Shown: positions 46,263-55,916 of the stretch, in pieces | Layout: every line of letters starts with the position of its first letter | Position numbering within the stretch: position 1 is the stretch's first letter | Origin: Sphingomonas hengshuiensis | GTDB lineage: Bacteria; Pseudomonadota; Alphaproteobacteria; Sphingomonadales; Sphingomonadaceae | Assembly: GCF_000935025.1 (NCBI RefSeq) | Contig: NZ_CP010836.1 | Span: forward strand, 248,001-312,000 | Direction of reading: 5' to 3' | DNA length: 64,000 bases | The notes under the pieces: generated by a model | Told to the model about the DNA's origin: nothing | Seen by the model: only the letters and a program-made list of their open reading frames with translations | The model's database searches: none | Translations under genes and position numbers: made by a program

Positions 46263-49200
46263 ATGCGTATCAGGATCAAGACGCTGCTGGCCGTGACGTC
46301 TGCGAGCATCGCGCTGCTGCCGGGACTCGCGCAGGCGCAACAGGCCGCATCCGCGGATGATGCCGACGCCGAGATCGTCGTCACGGGCCAGCGCGCGGCA
46401 CAAAAGACCGCGATCGAGACCAAGAAGAAATCCGACGTCATTATGGATTCGGTGTCGGCGGATGAAGCGGGCAAGCTGCCCGACAACAGCGTCACCGAAG
46501 TGTTGCAGCGTGTTGTCGGCGTGAACATCACGCGCATCCAGACCGGCGGCTCCAGCGAGAATTATCTCGGCGAGGGCACCGGGCTGACGGTGCGCGGGCT
46601 CGACAAGATCGTCAGCCAGCTCAACGGGCGCGACAGCTTCAGCGCCGCCAGCGGTCGCAACCTGGCGTGGGAGGATATTCCCCCCGAGCTGGCGCAGGGC
46701 GTCGATGTGAACAAGAGCGCGTCGGCCGACCTGCCCGAAGGCGGCTTCGGCGGCACCGTGAACCTGCGCACGCGCCAGCCGTTCGATTTCAAGGGGCGCA
46801 CGATCAATGCGTCGATCGACGCCAACTATGCCGACTATGCGCAAAAGGCGCATCCCGGCGGCAACATCCTGCTGTCCGATCGCTGGACGACGCCGATCGG
46901 CGAGTTCGGGCTGCTGATCAACGCCGCCTATTCGGATCTGGCGACCAAGGCCGACGGGGTGCAGGTCTCGCCCTATTTCCCGCAGGTCTACAACCCGAGC
47001 TTCACCTCGACCAACGAGACGCGGCTGCCCTATCTGGGCGATGCCGGTTCGACCGAGGTCTATGTCCCGGGCGGGGTCAATTTCAACCAGAACGAATATG
47101 ATCGCAAACGGCTGGGGCTGTACGCGGCGGCGCAATATCGGCCGAACGACCGGCTGACCTTTTTCCTCACGGGCTTCCGTTCGGAATATCGCCTGAAGTC
47201 GGTACTCCATTCGATGTACGCCGATACCTCGGGCGTCACCGTCCTGTCCCCCAATTCGACGAACACGTTCGATGAGAATGGGGGGCTGACGTCCACTACG
47301 GGCCTGTCGAGCTTCCTGTATATCGCGCCTTCGGGATCGGGTTCTGCCGTCGGGCTGGGGACGGCGAGCGGCTGGGCGTATCAGCCGATGCCGTATGTTT
47401 TCCAGACCAGCCAGTCGGTGCAGAAGAACGTCACCAGCGATATTTCATTCGGCGCAGATTGGGACCCCAGCGATCGGTTGAAGTTCAAGTTCGCCTATCA
47501 ATATGTCGACTCGACATCGACCTCCTCGGACAAGGCGGCCTATGCCTATGCCTATCTGCCCGGATACGGCCTGACGCTGGGTTCCTATGGATCGTCGGCG
47601 CTGCCCCAGGTCACGCTGTCGTCGCAGACGCCGGACCTGACCAATGCCGCCAATTACGGCTGGCTGGCGACCATGGACCATCTTCGCGACGATCGCGGGC
47701 ATGAGCATGCGGGCTATATCGATGGCAGCTACATCCTGGGCGACGGGCTGTTCCGCTCCATCAAGTTCGGCGCCAAGGTCACGTTCCGCAGGGAGCGGGA
47801 CAACGAAACGCTGTGGAACTACAAGGCGCTGACCCCGCCCTTCGGCGTCGGCATCAATTCGGACGGCCAGTATCAGGCGCTTTCGTCGTTCAGCCCGCCG
47901 GCGTTCAGCTATCTGTCGACGTCCAATTCCGCCTGGTCGGAGCTGTTCAACCTGGGCAGCCTGTTCCACGGCCAGACCAGCCTGCCGTCGAGCGCCTATT
48001 TCCCCTCGCTCGCCCTGCTGAACACCGATTTCGGGACCGTCCATTCGGCAATCGGCGCCCCCGGCGACACGACCGAAACCGTGACCTACCAGCCCGGCAG
48101 CCTGAGCACGCAGCGCGAAGATACCCAGGCGGTCTATGCGCTGACGAATTTCCGGAGCGAAGCCAACGGCTTCATGCCGTTCCGCGGCAATATCGGCGTC
48201 CGCCTGGTGCATTATGACTATTACTCGTCGGGATCGGTGATTTCGCTGGGCTTCCCCACGCCGGTCTCGCTGATGCCGGTGACCGGCTATGTCGCGCCGG
48301 GTGCCGAGGGCTCGATCGTGAACAATGGCCAGTATCAGGGCAACACCGTGCAGTTCACGTCGGCGGATACCGCCATTCCGAACGCCGGCGGGCGTTCGGG
48401 GTTCATGGCACTGCCGTCACTCAACATCCTGCTCGAGCCGATGGCCGAAGTGCAGGTCCGCCTGGCCGCATCGAAGGGCATGTCGCGCCCGACCTTTGCC
48501 CAGCTGAATCCGCGCGGGTCGCTCTACGGCACCTATGCGGGCACCTATGTCAGCCATTTCAGCGGCAACCAGGGCAATCCCAACCTGAAGCCCGAGACGG
48601 CCGAACAGTTCGACGCCTCGTTCGAATGGTATCCGGGCTCCGGCGGGCTCGTCCACCTGGCGGCATTCTACAAGCGGATTCACAACTATATTTCGACCCA
48701 GGCGGTAACGGTGCCCTATACGCTGGAAACCTATGTTTCGGGCGGCGTCGCGGGCACGGTGAACGGTCAGGGCAATGCCGGTTGCGCGTCGGTAGTCTAT
48801 GGCGCCTATTGCCCGCAGACCGTCAACGCGGTGATGATCCAGCCGTTCAACGAAACCGAAGTCGCGACGATCAAGGGGCTGGAATTCGGCCTTCAGAAAT
48901 ATGCGACGTTCCTGCCCGGGCCGTTCGACGGGCTGGGGGTGAACTTTAACTATACCTATATCGACAGCCACCAGCCCGGCGCGCTCGCCTATGACATCAA
49001 GGGCAACCGGATAAACGGCCTGCCGCTGACCGGCCTGTCCAAGAACACGCTGAACCTGGCGATGCTGTACGACAAGGGGCCGTTGTCGCTGCGCGTCGCG
49101 TATAACTGGCGCGACAGCTTCCTGGTCTCGACCGCGGCGTATCAGACGTCGGGATCGTATAACTACATCAACGACCTGGCGCCGGTGAACGGCCAGACCG

Positions 49201-49436
49201 CCGGGCAGCAGGGCACAGTCATAACCTATGCCCTGCCGGTGTTCCAGTATCCCAGCGGCACGCTCGACGTGAACTTCAGCTACAAGATTAGCGATAACGT
49301 GACCTGGGTGGTCCAGGGCGCCAACCTGACCCAGCCGACCGTCCGGCTGTACATGGGGACGGGCACCGGGCGGTATAACCGGAGTTGGTACACGTCCGAC
49401 CGGCGCTACACCACGTCGATCCGCATCACGCTTTGA
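46263..49436 (+). CDS. TonB-dependent receptor of the mannan locus
   Basis: A 1057-residue outer-membrane receptor of the carbohydrate-type family. The signal peptide ends GLAQAQQ, the TonB-box region contains DAEIVVTGQRAAQKTAIETK, and plug blocks are MDSVSADEAGKLPDNSVTEV and GLTVRGLDKIVSQLNGRDS. A long barrel with large extracellular loops follows, including NPNLKPETAEQFDASFEWYP. The ATG at 46263 after GGGGGGATTAT was chosen; the ATG at 46236 would put a polar stretch before the signal peptide. It probably imports manno-oligosaccharides released by the GH26 and GH5 enzymes. Confidence 0.9.
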   Translation: MRIRIKTLLAVTSASIALLPGLAQAQQAASADDADAEIVVTGQRAAQKTAIETKKKSDVIMDSVSADEAGKLPDNSVTEVLQRVVGVNITRIQTGGSSENYLGEGTGLTVRGLDKIVSQLNGRDSFSAASGRNLAWEDIPPELAQGVDVNKSASADLPEGGFGGTVNLRTRQPFDFKGRTINASIDANYADYAQKAHPGGNILLSDRWTTPIGEFGLLINAAYSDLATKADGVQVSPYFPQVYNPSFTSTNETRLPYLGDAGSTEVYVPGGVNFNQNEYDRKRLGLYAAAQYRPNDRLTFFLTGFRSEYRLKSVLHSMYADTSGVTVLSPNSTNTFDENGGLTSTTGLSSFLYIAPSGSGSAVGLGTASGWAYQPMPYVFQTSQSVQKNVTSDISFGADWDPSDRLKFKFAYQYVDSTSTSSDKAAYAYAYLPGYGLTLGSYGSSALPQVTLSSQTPDLTNAANYGWLATMDHLRDDRGHEHAGYIDGSYILGDGLFRSIKFGAKVTFRRERDNETLWNYKALTPPFGVGINSDGQYQALSSFSPPAFSYLSTSNSAWSELFNLGSLFHGQTSLPSSAYFPSLALLNTDFGTVHSAIGAPGDTTETVTYQPGSLSTQREDTQAVYALTNFRSEANGFMPFRGNIGVRLVHYDYYSSGSVISLGFPTPVSLMPVTGYVAPGAEGSIVNNGQYQGNTVQFTSADTAIPNAGGRSGFMALPSLNILLEPMAEVQVRLAASKGMSRPTFAQLNPRGSLYGTYAGTYVSHFSGNQGNPNLKPETAEQFDASFEWYPGSGGLVHLAAFYKRIHNYISTQAVTVPYTLETYVSGGVAGTVNGQGNAGCASVVYGAYCPQTVNAVMIQPFNETEVATIKGLEFGLQKYATFLPGPFDGLGVNFNYTYIDSHQPGALAYDIKGNRINGLPLTGLSKNTLNLAMLYDKGPLSLRVAYNWRDSFLVSTAAYQTSGSYNYINDLAPVNGQTAGQQGTVITYALPVFQYPSGTLDVNFSYKISDNVTWVVQGANLTQPTVRLYMGTGTGRYNRSWYTSDRRYTTSIRITL

Positions 49437-49443
49437 ACACATA

Positions 49444-49475
49444 GGGGCCGGGACCGCGCAGCGCGTTCCGGCCCC
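49444..49475 (+). terminator. GC-rich hairpin after the mannan receptor
   Basis: The arms GGGGCCGG and CCGGCCCC, with partial internal pairing, start 8 nt after the receptor stop. There is no T-run. It may reduce read-through into the autotransporter gene. Confidence 0.5.
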
Positions 49476-49536
49476 GAACGGCACGCGCGTTGCTCCGCGC
49501 CCGTTCGAACCATAGCAATCAGGGGAGGGGTTACCC

Positions 49537-51738
49537 ATGAATCCGTCAGCTTCGAAGAATAGCTTCCGTCGCCCGTCGAGCGCATTGGCGCTCGTCCTGG
49601 CCGCCGCCGCAGCCTGTGCAGGGGCAGGTTCCGCCCAGGCCCAAACCACGCTGGACGAGAGCAACAGCCCGGTCCAGATCGATGGCGGCGCGACGTCGAT
49701 CACCGTCACCAGCGGCACCAACGCCGTGGTCCTGCCCAATTATGCTTCGCCTGGCGTTGAACAGGGCTGGATCACGATACCGGACAATGGGCTGGTCCTC
49801 GATTATGCCAATTCCATACTGTCCTCGCCCGCATCGTCGTCGCCCTTCGGCGGCGCTTCGACCGGCGCCCAGATCAATGTAGAAAGCGGCGCGACGCTGA
49901 CCTTCGCCGGGGTCCCGACGCTGGGCTATGGCCAGTGGGTCGCGTTCAACAACCTGATCCGCGCGTCGGGGGACGTGGTGATCGAGAATACCGGCGGCAA
50001 CTCGATCAACCTGGCAGGGGCCAACAGCTTTCTCGGCAACCTGACGTTGGAGGCGGGCGCCCAGCTCAACACCGGCCAGACCTGGGGGGCGCCGGTGCAG
50101 CTCACATTCGGCGCGAATTCCAACGTCACCCTGGGCGCTGGTGCGCAGTGGTTCATCAACCAGGGCACCAACACCGCCACGATCGGCGGGCGCTTGTCGG
50201 CGGCGGATTCGACAGCGACCGTCAATCTGAGTTCCGGCACGCTGGTGGTGAACGGCCAGAACACCACGGCCAGCCCGTTTCGGGGCACGCTGACGATCGG
50301 TGCCGGCGCAACCTTCGTCGTCGGCGATTCCACGCATTCGAGCGCGATTTTCGGCGATCCGAATTACGTCGACGGGTCCGGCCTGACCATCAATGTCGTG
50401 CGCAACAGCACGGGCACGCCCGCCACGCTCCAGGGCTATGGCACGATCTATGCCGCCGTGAACAATGCATCGGGCATCGTTCAGCCGGGCGGGACGGCAG
50501 GAACGCTCGGCACGCTCACGGTGGGCAGCTATACGCAAGGCGCCACCGGCATCCTGAATGTTGAGGTATCGCCGACGGGTGCGTCTCAGCTGAAGGTGCT
50601 CGGCGCCGCCTCGCTGTCGGGTACGCTGAACATCACGGTCGATGCCGGCGAGTATGGCAACGCGGTCTATACGGTCCTGTCCGCCCAGTCGATTTCGGGT
50701 GAATTCTCCAACATCGTGACCAGTGGCAACACGAGCGGGGCGATCGTCGGGCTCCAGGTGACGTCGACCAGCTATTCGCTGGTGACCGAATCGACCGAGA
50801 GCACGCAGATCATATCGCATCTGTCCGCCGCCAATCGCGATCATATCAAGCTGTTCACCGGCGCGCTGTACGACACGATCGCCACGACATCGGAAAGCTA
50901 TGGCGCGCCGCGGCAGGACTATGGCCGTGGCGTCAGCCTGTGGATGGCGCCCATCGGGCAGCGTTCCAACGTGCGATCGGGCAATACGGGCTATCGGGCC
51001 GATGCCTATGGCGGGATCGGCGGGTTTGAACTGGCGCTGCCGCACAAGGGCAAGCTGGGCATCGCGGCGTCCTATACCAGCGGGTCGATCGACACGCGCA
51101 GCGGGACCGCGCAGGCCAGTGTCGATACGCTCGATCTGGCGGTCTATGGCGGCCTGGAATTCCAGAATGCGCGGATCGACGGTATCGCCTTCTACAACCG
51201 CTATGACGCCACGGCCGATCGCCAGCTGGAGGGCTATGGCACGATCTCGAGCAGCCCCAAGGGCATTTCCTATGGCGGCTCGCTTCAGCTCAGCCGCGGC
51301 ATTTTCGACAATGCCGTCGTGCCGTTCCTGCGCGGGACCTATTCGTTCCACAAGCAGAAGGGGGTCGTTGAGGCCGGGGGCGATGCGCTGTCGCTGGCGT
51401 TCGACGAGATCCGGCTGCATTCGTTCGTGGCGAACGCAGGGCTGAAGATCCATCCGGTCGCGCCGATCGGCAAGGTGAAGCTGCGCCCCGAAATCACGCT
51501 GGCGGTGGAGCATGATTTCTCCAACCCCGGCGAATATGTCACGGGCAGCTTCGCGACGATCACCGGCTCGCCCTTTTCCTATTACTGGTCGGGCAACACG
51601 CAGACGGCGGGTGTCGGGTCGATTGATCTGACCGCGCTTCTTTCCCCCCGGCTGGCGGTATTCGGACGGGTGGATGGTCGTTTCACCAGCCGGCAGGACT
51701 CAGAAGCTGCATCGCTAGGCCTGCGTTTGCGCTTCTAG
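49537..51738 (+). CDS. autotransporter (type Va) of the mannan locus
   Basis: A 733-residue protein: signal peptide ending GSAQAQ, then a passenger (about 40-410) rich in G, N, S, T and A with beta-helix-like repeats (GNLTLEAGAQLNTGQ, SGTLVVNGQNT, GTLTIGAGATFVVGDS). A linker and a 12-strand-type beta-barrel (about 455-733) end in ASLGLRLRF with terminal Phe. It lacks a visible protease or esterase motif in the passenger. Found between the mannan TonB receptor and the ROK kinase on the same strand, it may be a surface adhesin or glycan-binding component; that role is inferred from context only. Confidence 0.85.
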   Translation: MNPSASKNSFRRPSSALALVLAAAAACAGAGSAQAQTTLDESNSPVQIDGGATSITVTSGTNAVVLPNYASPGVEQGWITIPDNGLVLDYANSILSSPASSSPFGGASTGAQINVESGATLTFAGVPTLGYGQWVAFNNLIRASGDVVIENTGGNSINLAGANSFLGNLTLEAGAQLNTGQTWGAPVQLTFGANSNVTLGAGAQWFINQGTNTATIGGRLSAADSTATVNLSSGTLVVNGQNTTASPFRGTLTIGAGATFVVGDSTHSSAIFGDPNYVDGSGLTINVVRNSTGTPATLQGYGTIYAAVNNASGIVQPGGTAGTLGTLTVGSYTQGATGILNVEVSPTGASQLKVLGAASLSGTLNITVDAGEYGNAVYTVLSAQSISGEFSNIVTSGNTSGAIVGLQVTSTSYSLVTESTESTQIISHLSAANRDHIKLFTGALYDTIATTSESYGAPRQDYGRGVSLWMAPIGQRSNVRSGNTGYRADAYGGIGGFELALPHKGKLGIAASYTSGSIDTRSGTAQASVDTLDLAVYGGLEFQNARIDGIAFYNRYDATADRQLEGYGTISSSPKGISYGGSLQLSRGIFDNAVVPFLRGTYSFHKQKGVVEAGGDALSLAFDEIRLHSFVANAGLKIHPVAPIGKVKLRPEITLAVEHDFSNPGEYVTGSFATITGSPFSYYWSGNTQTAGVGSIDLTALLSPRLAVFGRVDGRFTSRQDSEAASLGLRLRF

Positions 51739-51873
51739 AGCCGGCACCGCCACGGTGCCGAGGATGGCCCGGCGCGCCGCCGACACGGCGCGTCGGGCCT
51801 CGTCTTTGCCCGGTGGCCGACACGTATACGCCCGGCGCCAAAGGGGTGCGGGACTCCGCTGGAGACGATTGCA

Positions 51874-52809
51874 TTGATACGGATTGGCGTGGATTTCGGA
51901 GGCACGAAGATCGAGGCCGCCGCATTGAACCCGGACGGCGGGTTTCTGTCGCGGGTGCGGGTGCCCAATCCGGGGTCGTATGACGCGGCGCTTGCGGCGA
52001 TCCGGGGGCTGGTCGATCGTGTCGAGCAGGAAGCGGGCGGGCGCGGGACCGTGGGCGTCGGCGCCCCTGGATCGGTTTCACCGCGCACCGGCGTGGTCCG
52101 CAACGCGAATTCGGTGTGGCTGAACGGGCGGCCTTTCCGCGAGGATCTGGAAAATACCCTCGATCGTCCGGTACGGCTGGCCAACGACGCCAACTGCATG
52201 GTGCTGTCCGAAGCGACCGACGGCGCGGCCATGGGATGCCATACCAGTTTCGGCGTGATCGTCGGCACCGGTTGTGGCGGCGGGCTGGTGGTCGATGGCC
52301 GGCTGGTGGAAGGGGCGAGCGGCATCGCCGGCGAATGGGGCCATATCTCGCTGCCCTGGCCAAAGCCCGACGAGGTGCCGGGACCGGCGTGCTGGTGCGG
52401 CCAGAGCGGCTGTATCGAGAAATGGGTTTCTGGCACGGGCTTTGAACGCGATTTCCAGGCGCATACCGGGCGCAATGAGCGGGGCGCGGCGATCGTTGCC
52501 GCCGCGCGTGCGGGCGATGCCGATGCCGTCGCCGCGCTGGATCGGCTGATCGACCGGCTTGGCAGGGCGCTGGCCCTGTTGTGCAACGTCCTCGACCCCG
52601 ACATCTTCGTGTTCGGCGGTGGGCTGTCGAACCTGCCCGAATTGTACGAGCGCCTGCCTGTAGTCATTCAGGCCTATGTCTTTTCGGACAATTGGTCGGG
52701 GCGGCTGGCGCCCGCCACCTGGGGCGATTCGTCGGGCGTGCGCGGCGCGGCGCGTCTCTGGCCGCTGCACCAGCATATCGAGAACGGGCCGATGGGGGTG
52801 TTTTCCTGA
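51874..52809 (+). CDS. ROK-family sugar kinase (fructokinase/mannokinase-like)
   Basis: A 311-residue cytoplasmic kinase. The phosphate-binding loop is IGVDFGGTKIEAAAL, the catalytic region is RLANDANCMVLSEATDGAAM, and GTGCGGGLVVDGRLV and ASGIAGEWGHISLPW lead to the ROK zinc motif CWCGQSGCIEKWVSG. It resembles Mak-type fructokinases, which also phosphorylate mannose. In this locus it would make mannose-6-phosphate from imported mannose. The TTG start at 51874 follows CTGGAG. Confidence 0.88.
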   Translation: MIRIGVDFGGTKIEAAALNPDGGFLSRVRVPNPGSYDAALAAIRGLVDRVEQEAGGRGTVGVGAPGSVSPRTGVVRNANSVWLNGRPFREDLENTLDRPVRLANDANCMVLSEATDGAAMGCHTSFGVIVGTGCGGGLVVDGRLVEGASGIAGEWGHISLPWPKPDEVPGPACWCGQSGCIEKWVSGTGFERDFQAHTGRNERGAAIVAAARAGDADAVAALDRLIDRLGRALALLCNVLDPDIFVFGGGLSNLPELYERLPVVIQAYVFSDNWSGRLAPATWGDSSGVRGAARLWPLHQHIENGPMGVFS

Positions 52810-52851
52810 TCGCAGATCGCGTGGCGGCAGGACCTTGAAGAGAAAAAGCGG

Positions 52852-52876
52852 CGGGCGCCCCGGGTCGGGGCGCCCG
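52852..52876. terminator. bidirectional terminator between ROK kinase and GH5 genes
   Basis: The arms CGGGCGCCCC and GGGGCGCCCG pair perfectly over 10 bp around a 5-nt loop. On the minus strand the hairpin is followed by CCGCTTTTTCTC, a T-run typical of intrinsic terminators, so it ends the leftward GH5 transcript and may also stop the rightward kinase transcript. Confidence 0.75.
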
Positions 52877-52883
52877 TCGTCGT

Positions 52884-54230
52884 TCAGGCGGGTGTTGCGA
52901 AACGCTTTGCGTGGTCGCGGATGATCGCCTGGATCGCGGTGTCGCTGTCGAAATTGCCATACCAGCCCTGGGGCTCATGTGGCGGATCGCCCATGAACTG
53001 GGCGTCGCCCGGCTGGAAACGATAATCCGCGTGCGGGGTGCGCGCTTCGCCGTTCCAGGCCCAGAAATTAGTGCCCGCGACCGGCCCGCCCTGCGCCAGG
53101 CTGCGCTCTGCCGCGCCATAGATCAGCCGGTAGTATTTCTCGCGGAAACTGGTGCCGGCCTCTTGCCCGAAGCGCCCGTCGTCGCGCGGGAAGCCGAACT
53201 CCTCGATCACGAGCGGCTTGCCCGCCGTCGCGGCCAGCCGGACATGGGTATCGACATAGGCCTCGACCTTCTCGGCCCCGGCCTGCCACGTCCCGGCAAG
53301 GTTCTTGTCGTCCACCCATCCCCAATTGAGGGGCCAGACATGCGCGGTCATGTAATCGATATTCTCATGGGCCTTAAGGACGATCTCTTCGCTACCATTG
53401 GTCGCGATCGTGCCTTCCATGCCAAGCGATACCAGATGCTTTGGCGCCAGGCTGCGGATCAGCCGGGCTGAGGTGTTGATCCAGTTGTAATAGGCCGGGA
53501 GAATGGCCTTCATCACTTCCGGCCGCACGCCCGGGCGCGGTTCGTTGCACAACTGCCACGACATGATCGTGGGATCGTCGGCATAGCGAATACCCGTTAC
53601 CGAATTCACTCGCGATACCAGCGCGCGGACATAATTCAGGTTGCGGCGGACAGCAGCGGCGTTGGCATAGAATGCGCTGCCCCGGTCGGGGAAATCGGGC
53701 CAGGGATAGGCGGGGTCATTATTGTCGATATACTGGCCGGTCTCGTACCACAGCAGCGTCATCATGCCGCCGGACCATTCCCAGTTGTTGGTCAGGTAGA
53801 GCACCCCGGTCATGTCGCGCACCGCCAGTTCTGCCAGCGCATGATCGAGCCCGACGAGCAGATCCTGGTTGAGCGTGCCCGCGCGATTGAGGAATCCGGG
53901 CGTGACGGCGTTCTTCAGCGGGCCTTCCTCGGCACCCGCGAGCAGGCGCACATTGGTGACGCCCAACGCGCGCAGGCGATCGAGTTCGCGGCCCAGCCGG
54001 GCGCGGTTGCCATAGCTGGCGGCGCTGCCCAGCCACGCAAGATACCAGGCATTGGCCCCGGTCAGCCGCCACGGCTTGCCATGGCGGACAAAGCTCGTGC
54101 CGCTCCGCCGAACGAAGGCATCCCGGCCGGGCGCGGGCGCAATGCCCGCAAGCGCTGCGGGTGCGACAATGCTGCCGGCGGCACCGGCAAGGAACATGCG
54201 CCGGCCCAGGGGGGTATCATTCGGATTCAT
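52884..54230 (-). CDS. GH5 endo-beta-mannanase
   Basis: A 448-residue exported glycoside hydrolase with a Tat-type signal (GRRMFLAGAAG, then a hydrophobic stretch). The GH5 barrel with GH5_7-like features has RLTGANAWYLAW, LGVTNVRLLAGA, acid/base Glu230 in SWQLCNEPRPG, and nucleophile Glu344 in PLVIEEFGFPRD. It cleaves beta-1,4-mannan in a second fold alongside GH26. The ATG at 54230 follows GAGAGGAT. It is divergent from the carboxylesterase gene and convergent with the ROK kinase gene. Confidence 0.9.
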   Translation of the reverse strand: MNPNDTPLGRRMFLAGAAGSIVAPAALAGIAPAPGRDAFVRRSGTSFVRHGKPWRLTGANAWYLAWLGSAASYGNRARLGRELDRLRALGVTNVRLLAGAEEGPLKNAVTPGFLNRAGTLNQDLLVGLDHALAELAVRDMTGVLYLTNNWEWSGGMMTLLWYETGQYIDNNDPAYPWPDFPDRGSAFYANAAAVRRNLNYVRALVSRVNSVTGIRYADDPTIMSWQLCNEPRPGVRPEVMKAILPAYYNWINTSARLIRSLAPKHLVSLGMEGTIATNGSEEIVLKAHENIDYMTAHVWPLNWGWVDDKNLAGTWQAGAEKVEAYVDTHVRLAATAGKPLVIEEFGFPRDDGRFGQEAGTSFREKYYRLIYGAAERSLAQGGPVAGTNFWAWNGEARTPHADYRFQPGDAQFMGDPPHEPQGWYGNFDSDTAIQAIIRDHAKRFATPA

Positions 54231-54307
54231 CGTGTCGATCCTCTCGCTGTGCTCGTTTGCGGCACCTGTGTCTCGAAGGTTCCGATTGTGGAACAGGATG
54301 TGCTAGG

Positions 54308-54331
54308 TTTAAAGAAAAATATTTGCTTTAT
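54308..54331. promoter_or_regulatory. AT-rich inverted element in the GH5/esterase divergent promoter
   Basis: TTAAAG at 54309-54314 and GCTTTAT at 54325-54331 flank an A/T-only spacer plus one G, forming TAAAG-N10-CTTTA. It resembles the TTAAAG...GCTTAAT palindrome before the ROK repressor gene, with a 4-bp longer spacer. Possible shared operator or simply promoter -10/-35 DNA. Confidence 0.35.
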
Positions 54332-54383
54332 CACTGAGACACGGCCCGCAGGCGGGTTCCGGCACAAGCAAGAGGAGAGGAAG

Positions 54384-55907
54384 ATGAGCCCGAATGCGAT
54401 CCTGCGCGGGGTCTGCCATTGGATGGCGCTGACGGTTGCGACGGCGTCGATAGCCTGGGCGTCGTCGGCGGCGGCGCAATCGCCCGTCGTTGCGGTGACT
54501 GGCGGCGCGATCGCCGGGCATGCGACCGACGGCGCAACCGAATTCCTGGCGATCCCCTATGCCGCCCCTCCGGTCGGCACTCTGCGCTGGCGCGCGCCTG
54601 CGCCGGTCCTGCCCTGGGCCGGCCAGCGCGATGCGAGCCGCTCCGGCCCCGCCTGTCTCCAGAATGACGAGGGCTGGAACCACGCCCAATGGCTCGACGC
54701 GAGCGAGGATTGCCTGACGCTCGACGTGCGCACGCCGTCGATGACCGGCAAGCGCCCGGTGGTGGTGTGGATTCACGGGGGCAGCAACCGCGCCGGGTCG
54801 GGCCGGGATGCAGTCAATTCGGGCTTTGTCGGCAAGGGGCTGGTGGTGGTGTCGATCCAGTACCGGCTGGGCGTGCTGGGCTTTCTGTCACATCCGGCGC
54901 TGGCCGCCGAACAGGGCGGGGCGAGCGGCAATTACGGGTTGATGGATCAGATCGCGGCGCTTCGCTGGGTCCGGGACAATATCGCGCGTTTCGGGGGTGA
55001 TCCCGCGCAGGTGACGATCATGGGCGAAAGCGCGGGTGCGCAGGACGTGTCGCTCCTGTTGGCCGCGCCGGACGCGCGCGGCTTGTTTCGCGCCGCAGTC
55101 CTGCAAAGCGGAACGCCTGGCTTCGGCATGTCGTTTCGCTCGCATGCGGACGCCATGAAGATCGGTGAAGCGCTTGACCGGCTGGCGGGTGCGCAAGGCG
55201 ATCTGACCCGGCTGCGTCGGCTGTCGCCGGTCGCTCTGTTCGCGCTCCAGTCGCAGTTGAGCGAAACCGAATCGCATGGCAGCGACTTCGTGTTTCTCCG
55301 CACCACCATCGATGGGCGCGTCCTGCCCGAGTCGCCCGACCGATTGCTGGCAAAGCGGCCCGCAGTGCCGGTGATCATCGGCACCAATACCGTAGAATTC
55401 GGCCCCGGCGCCGGATCGGTGCCGCTCGACGCCTTTGCCCAATATTGGTTCGGTGCCGGCGCCACAGCGGCACTCGGCGCCTATCGCGACGAAGAAGCCA
55501 GGGGCGCCGATCCACGGCGTGGTAATGTGGAGTTGCGGATGCAGTCCGACGCGCAGTTCCACTGTCCTGCCAACCGAATGGCGGCGCTGCTGACGGCGCG
55601 GGGATGGCCGGTGTGGCGCTATGAGTTCGATGTTGGTCCGACCGGCGGGCTGACCAGCCACGCCGCCGAGATCGGTTATATTTTTGGCGGTCGACCGGTG
55701 GGTGGCGGCGTCAGCGTGCTGGATTACTGGTCGGCGCTGGCACTGCACGGCGATCCGAACGCCGCGATCGACAGCACCCCCACGCGCCCGGCCTGGCCCA
55801 GCCTGGCGCAGGGAAGCGAGCGCACCCTGCGCTTTGGCGGGCAATCGACCGAGGTTGCCAAGGGACTTCCGCGCGCTGCCTTCTGTAGCTTCGCCAGCAA
55901 CCTCTGA
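54384..55907 (+). CDS. type-B carboxylesterase
   Basis: A 507-residue exported alpha/beta-hydrolase (signal peptide ending SAAAQS). Signature blocks: FLAIPYAAPPVGTLRW, EDCLTLDV, VVVWIHGGSN (oxyanion hole), and TIMGESAGAQDVSLLL with nucleophile Ser216. TNTVEFGPG gives the probable acidic residue, and the His lies in LTSHAAEIGYIF. In this locus it may remove ester decorations from plant hemicellulose. The ATG at 54384 is preceded by GAGGAGAGGAAG. Confidence 0.87.
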   Translation: MSPNAILRGVCHWMALTVATASIAWASSAAAQSPVVAVTGGAIAGHATDGATEFLAIPYAAPPVGTLRWRAPAPVLPWAGQRDASRSGPACLQNDEGWNHAQWLDASEDCLTLDVRTPSMTGKRPVVVWIHGGSNRAGSGRDAVNSGFVGKGLVVVSIQYRLGVLGFLSHPALAAEQGGASGNYGLMDQIAALRWVRDNIARFGGDPAQVTIMGESAGAQDVSLLLAAPDARGLFRAAVLQSGTPGFGMSFRSHADAMKIGEALDRLAGAQGDLTRLRRLSPVALFALQSQLSETESHGSDFVFLRTTIDGRVLPESPDRLLAKRPAVPVIIGTNTVEFGPGAGSVPLDAFAQYWFGAGATAALGAYRDEEARGADPRRGNVELRMQSDAQFHCPANRMAALLTARGWPVWRYEFDVGPTGGLTSHAAEIGYIFGGRPVGGGVSVLDYWSALALHGDPNAAIDSTPTRPAWPSLAQGSERTLRFGGQSTEVAKGLPRAAFCSFASNL

Positions 55908-55916
55908 CTTCGGGGC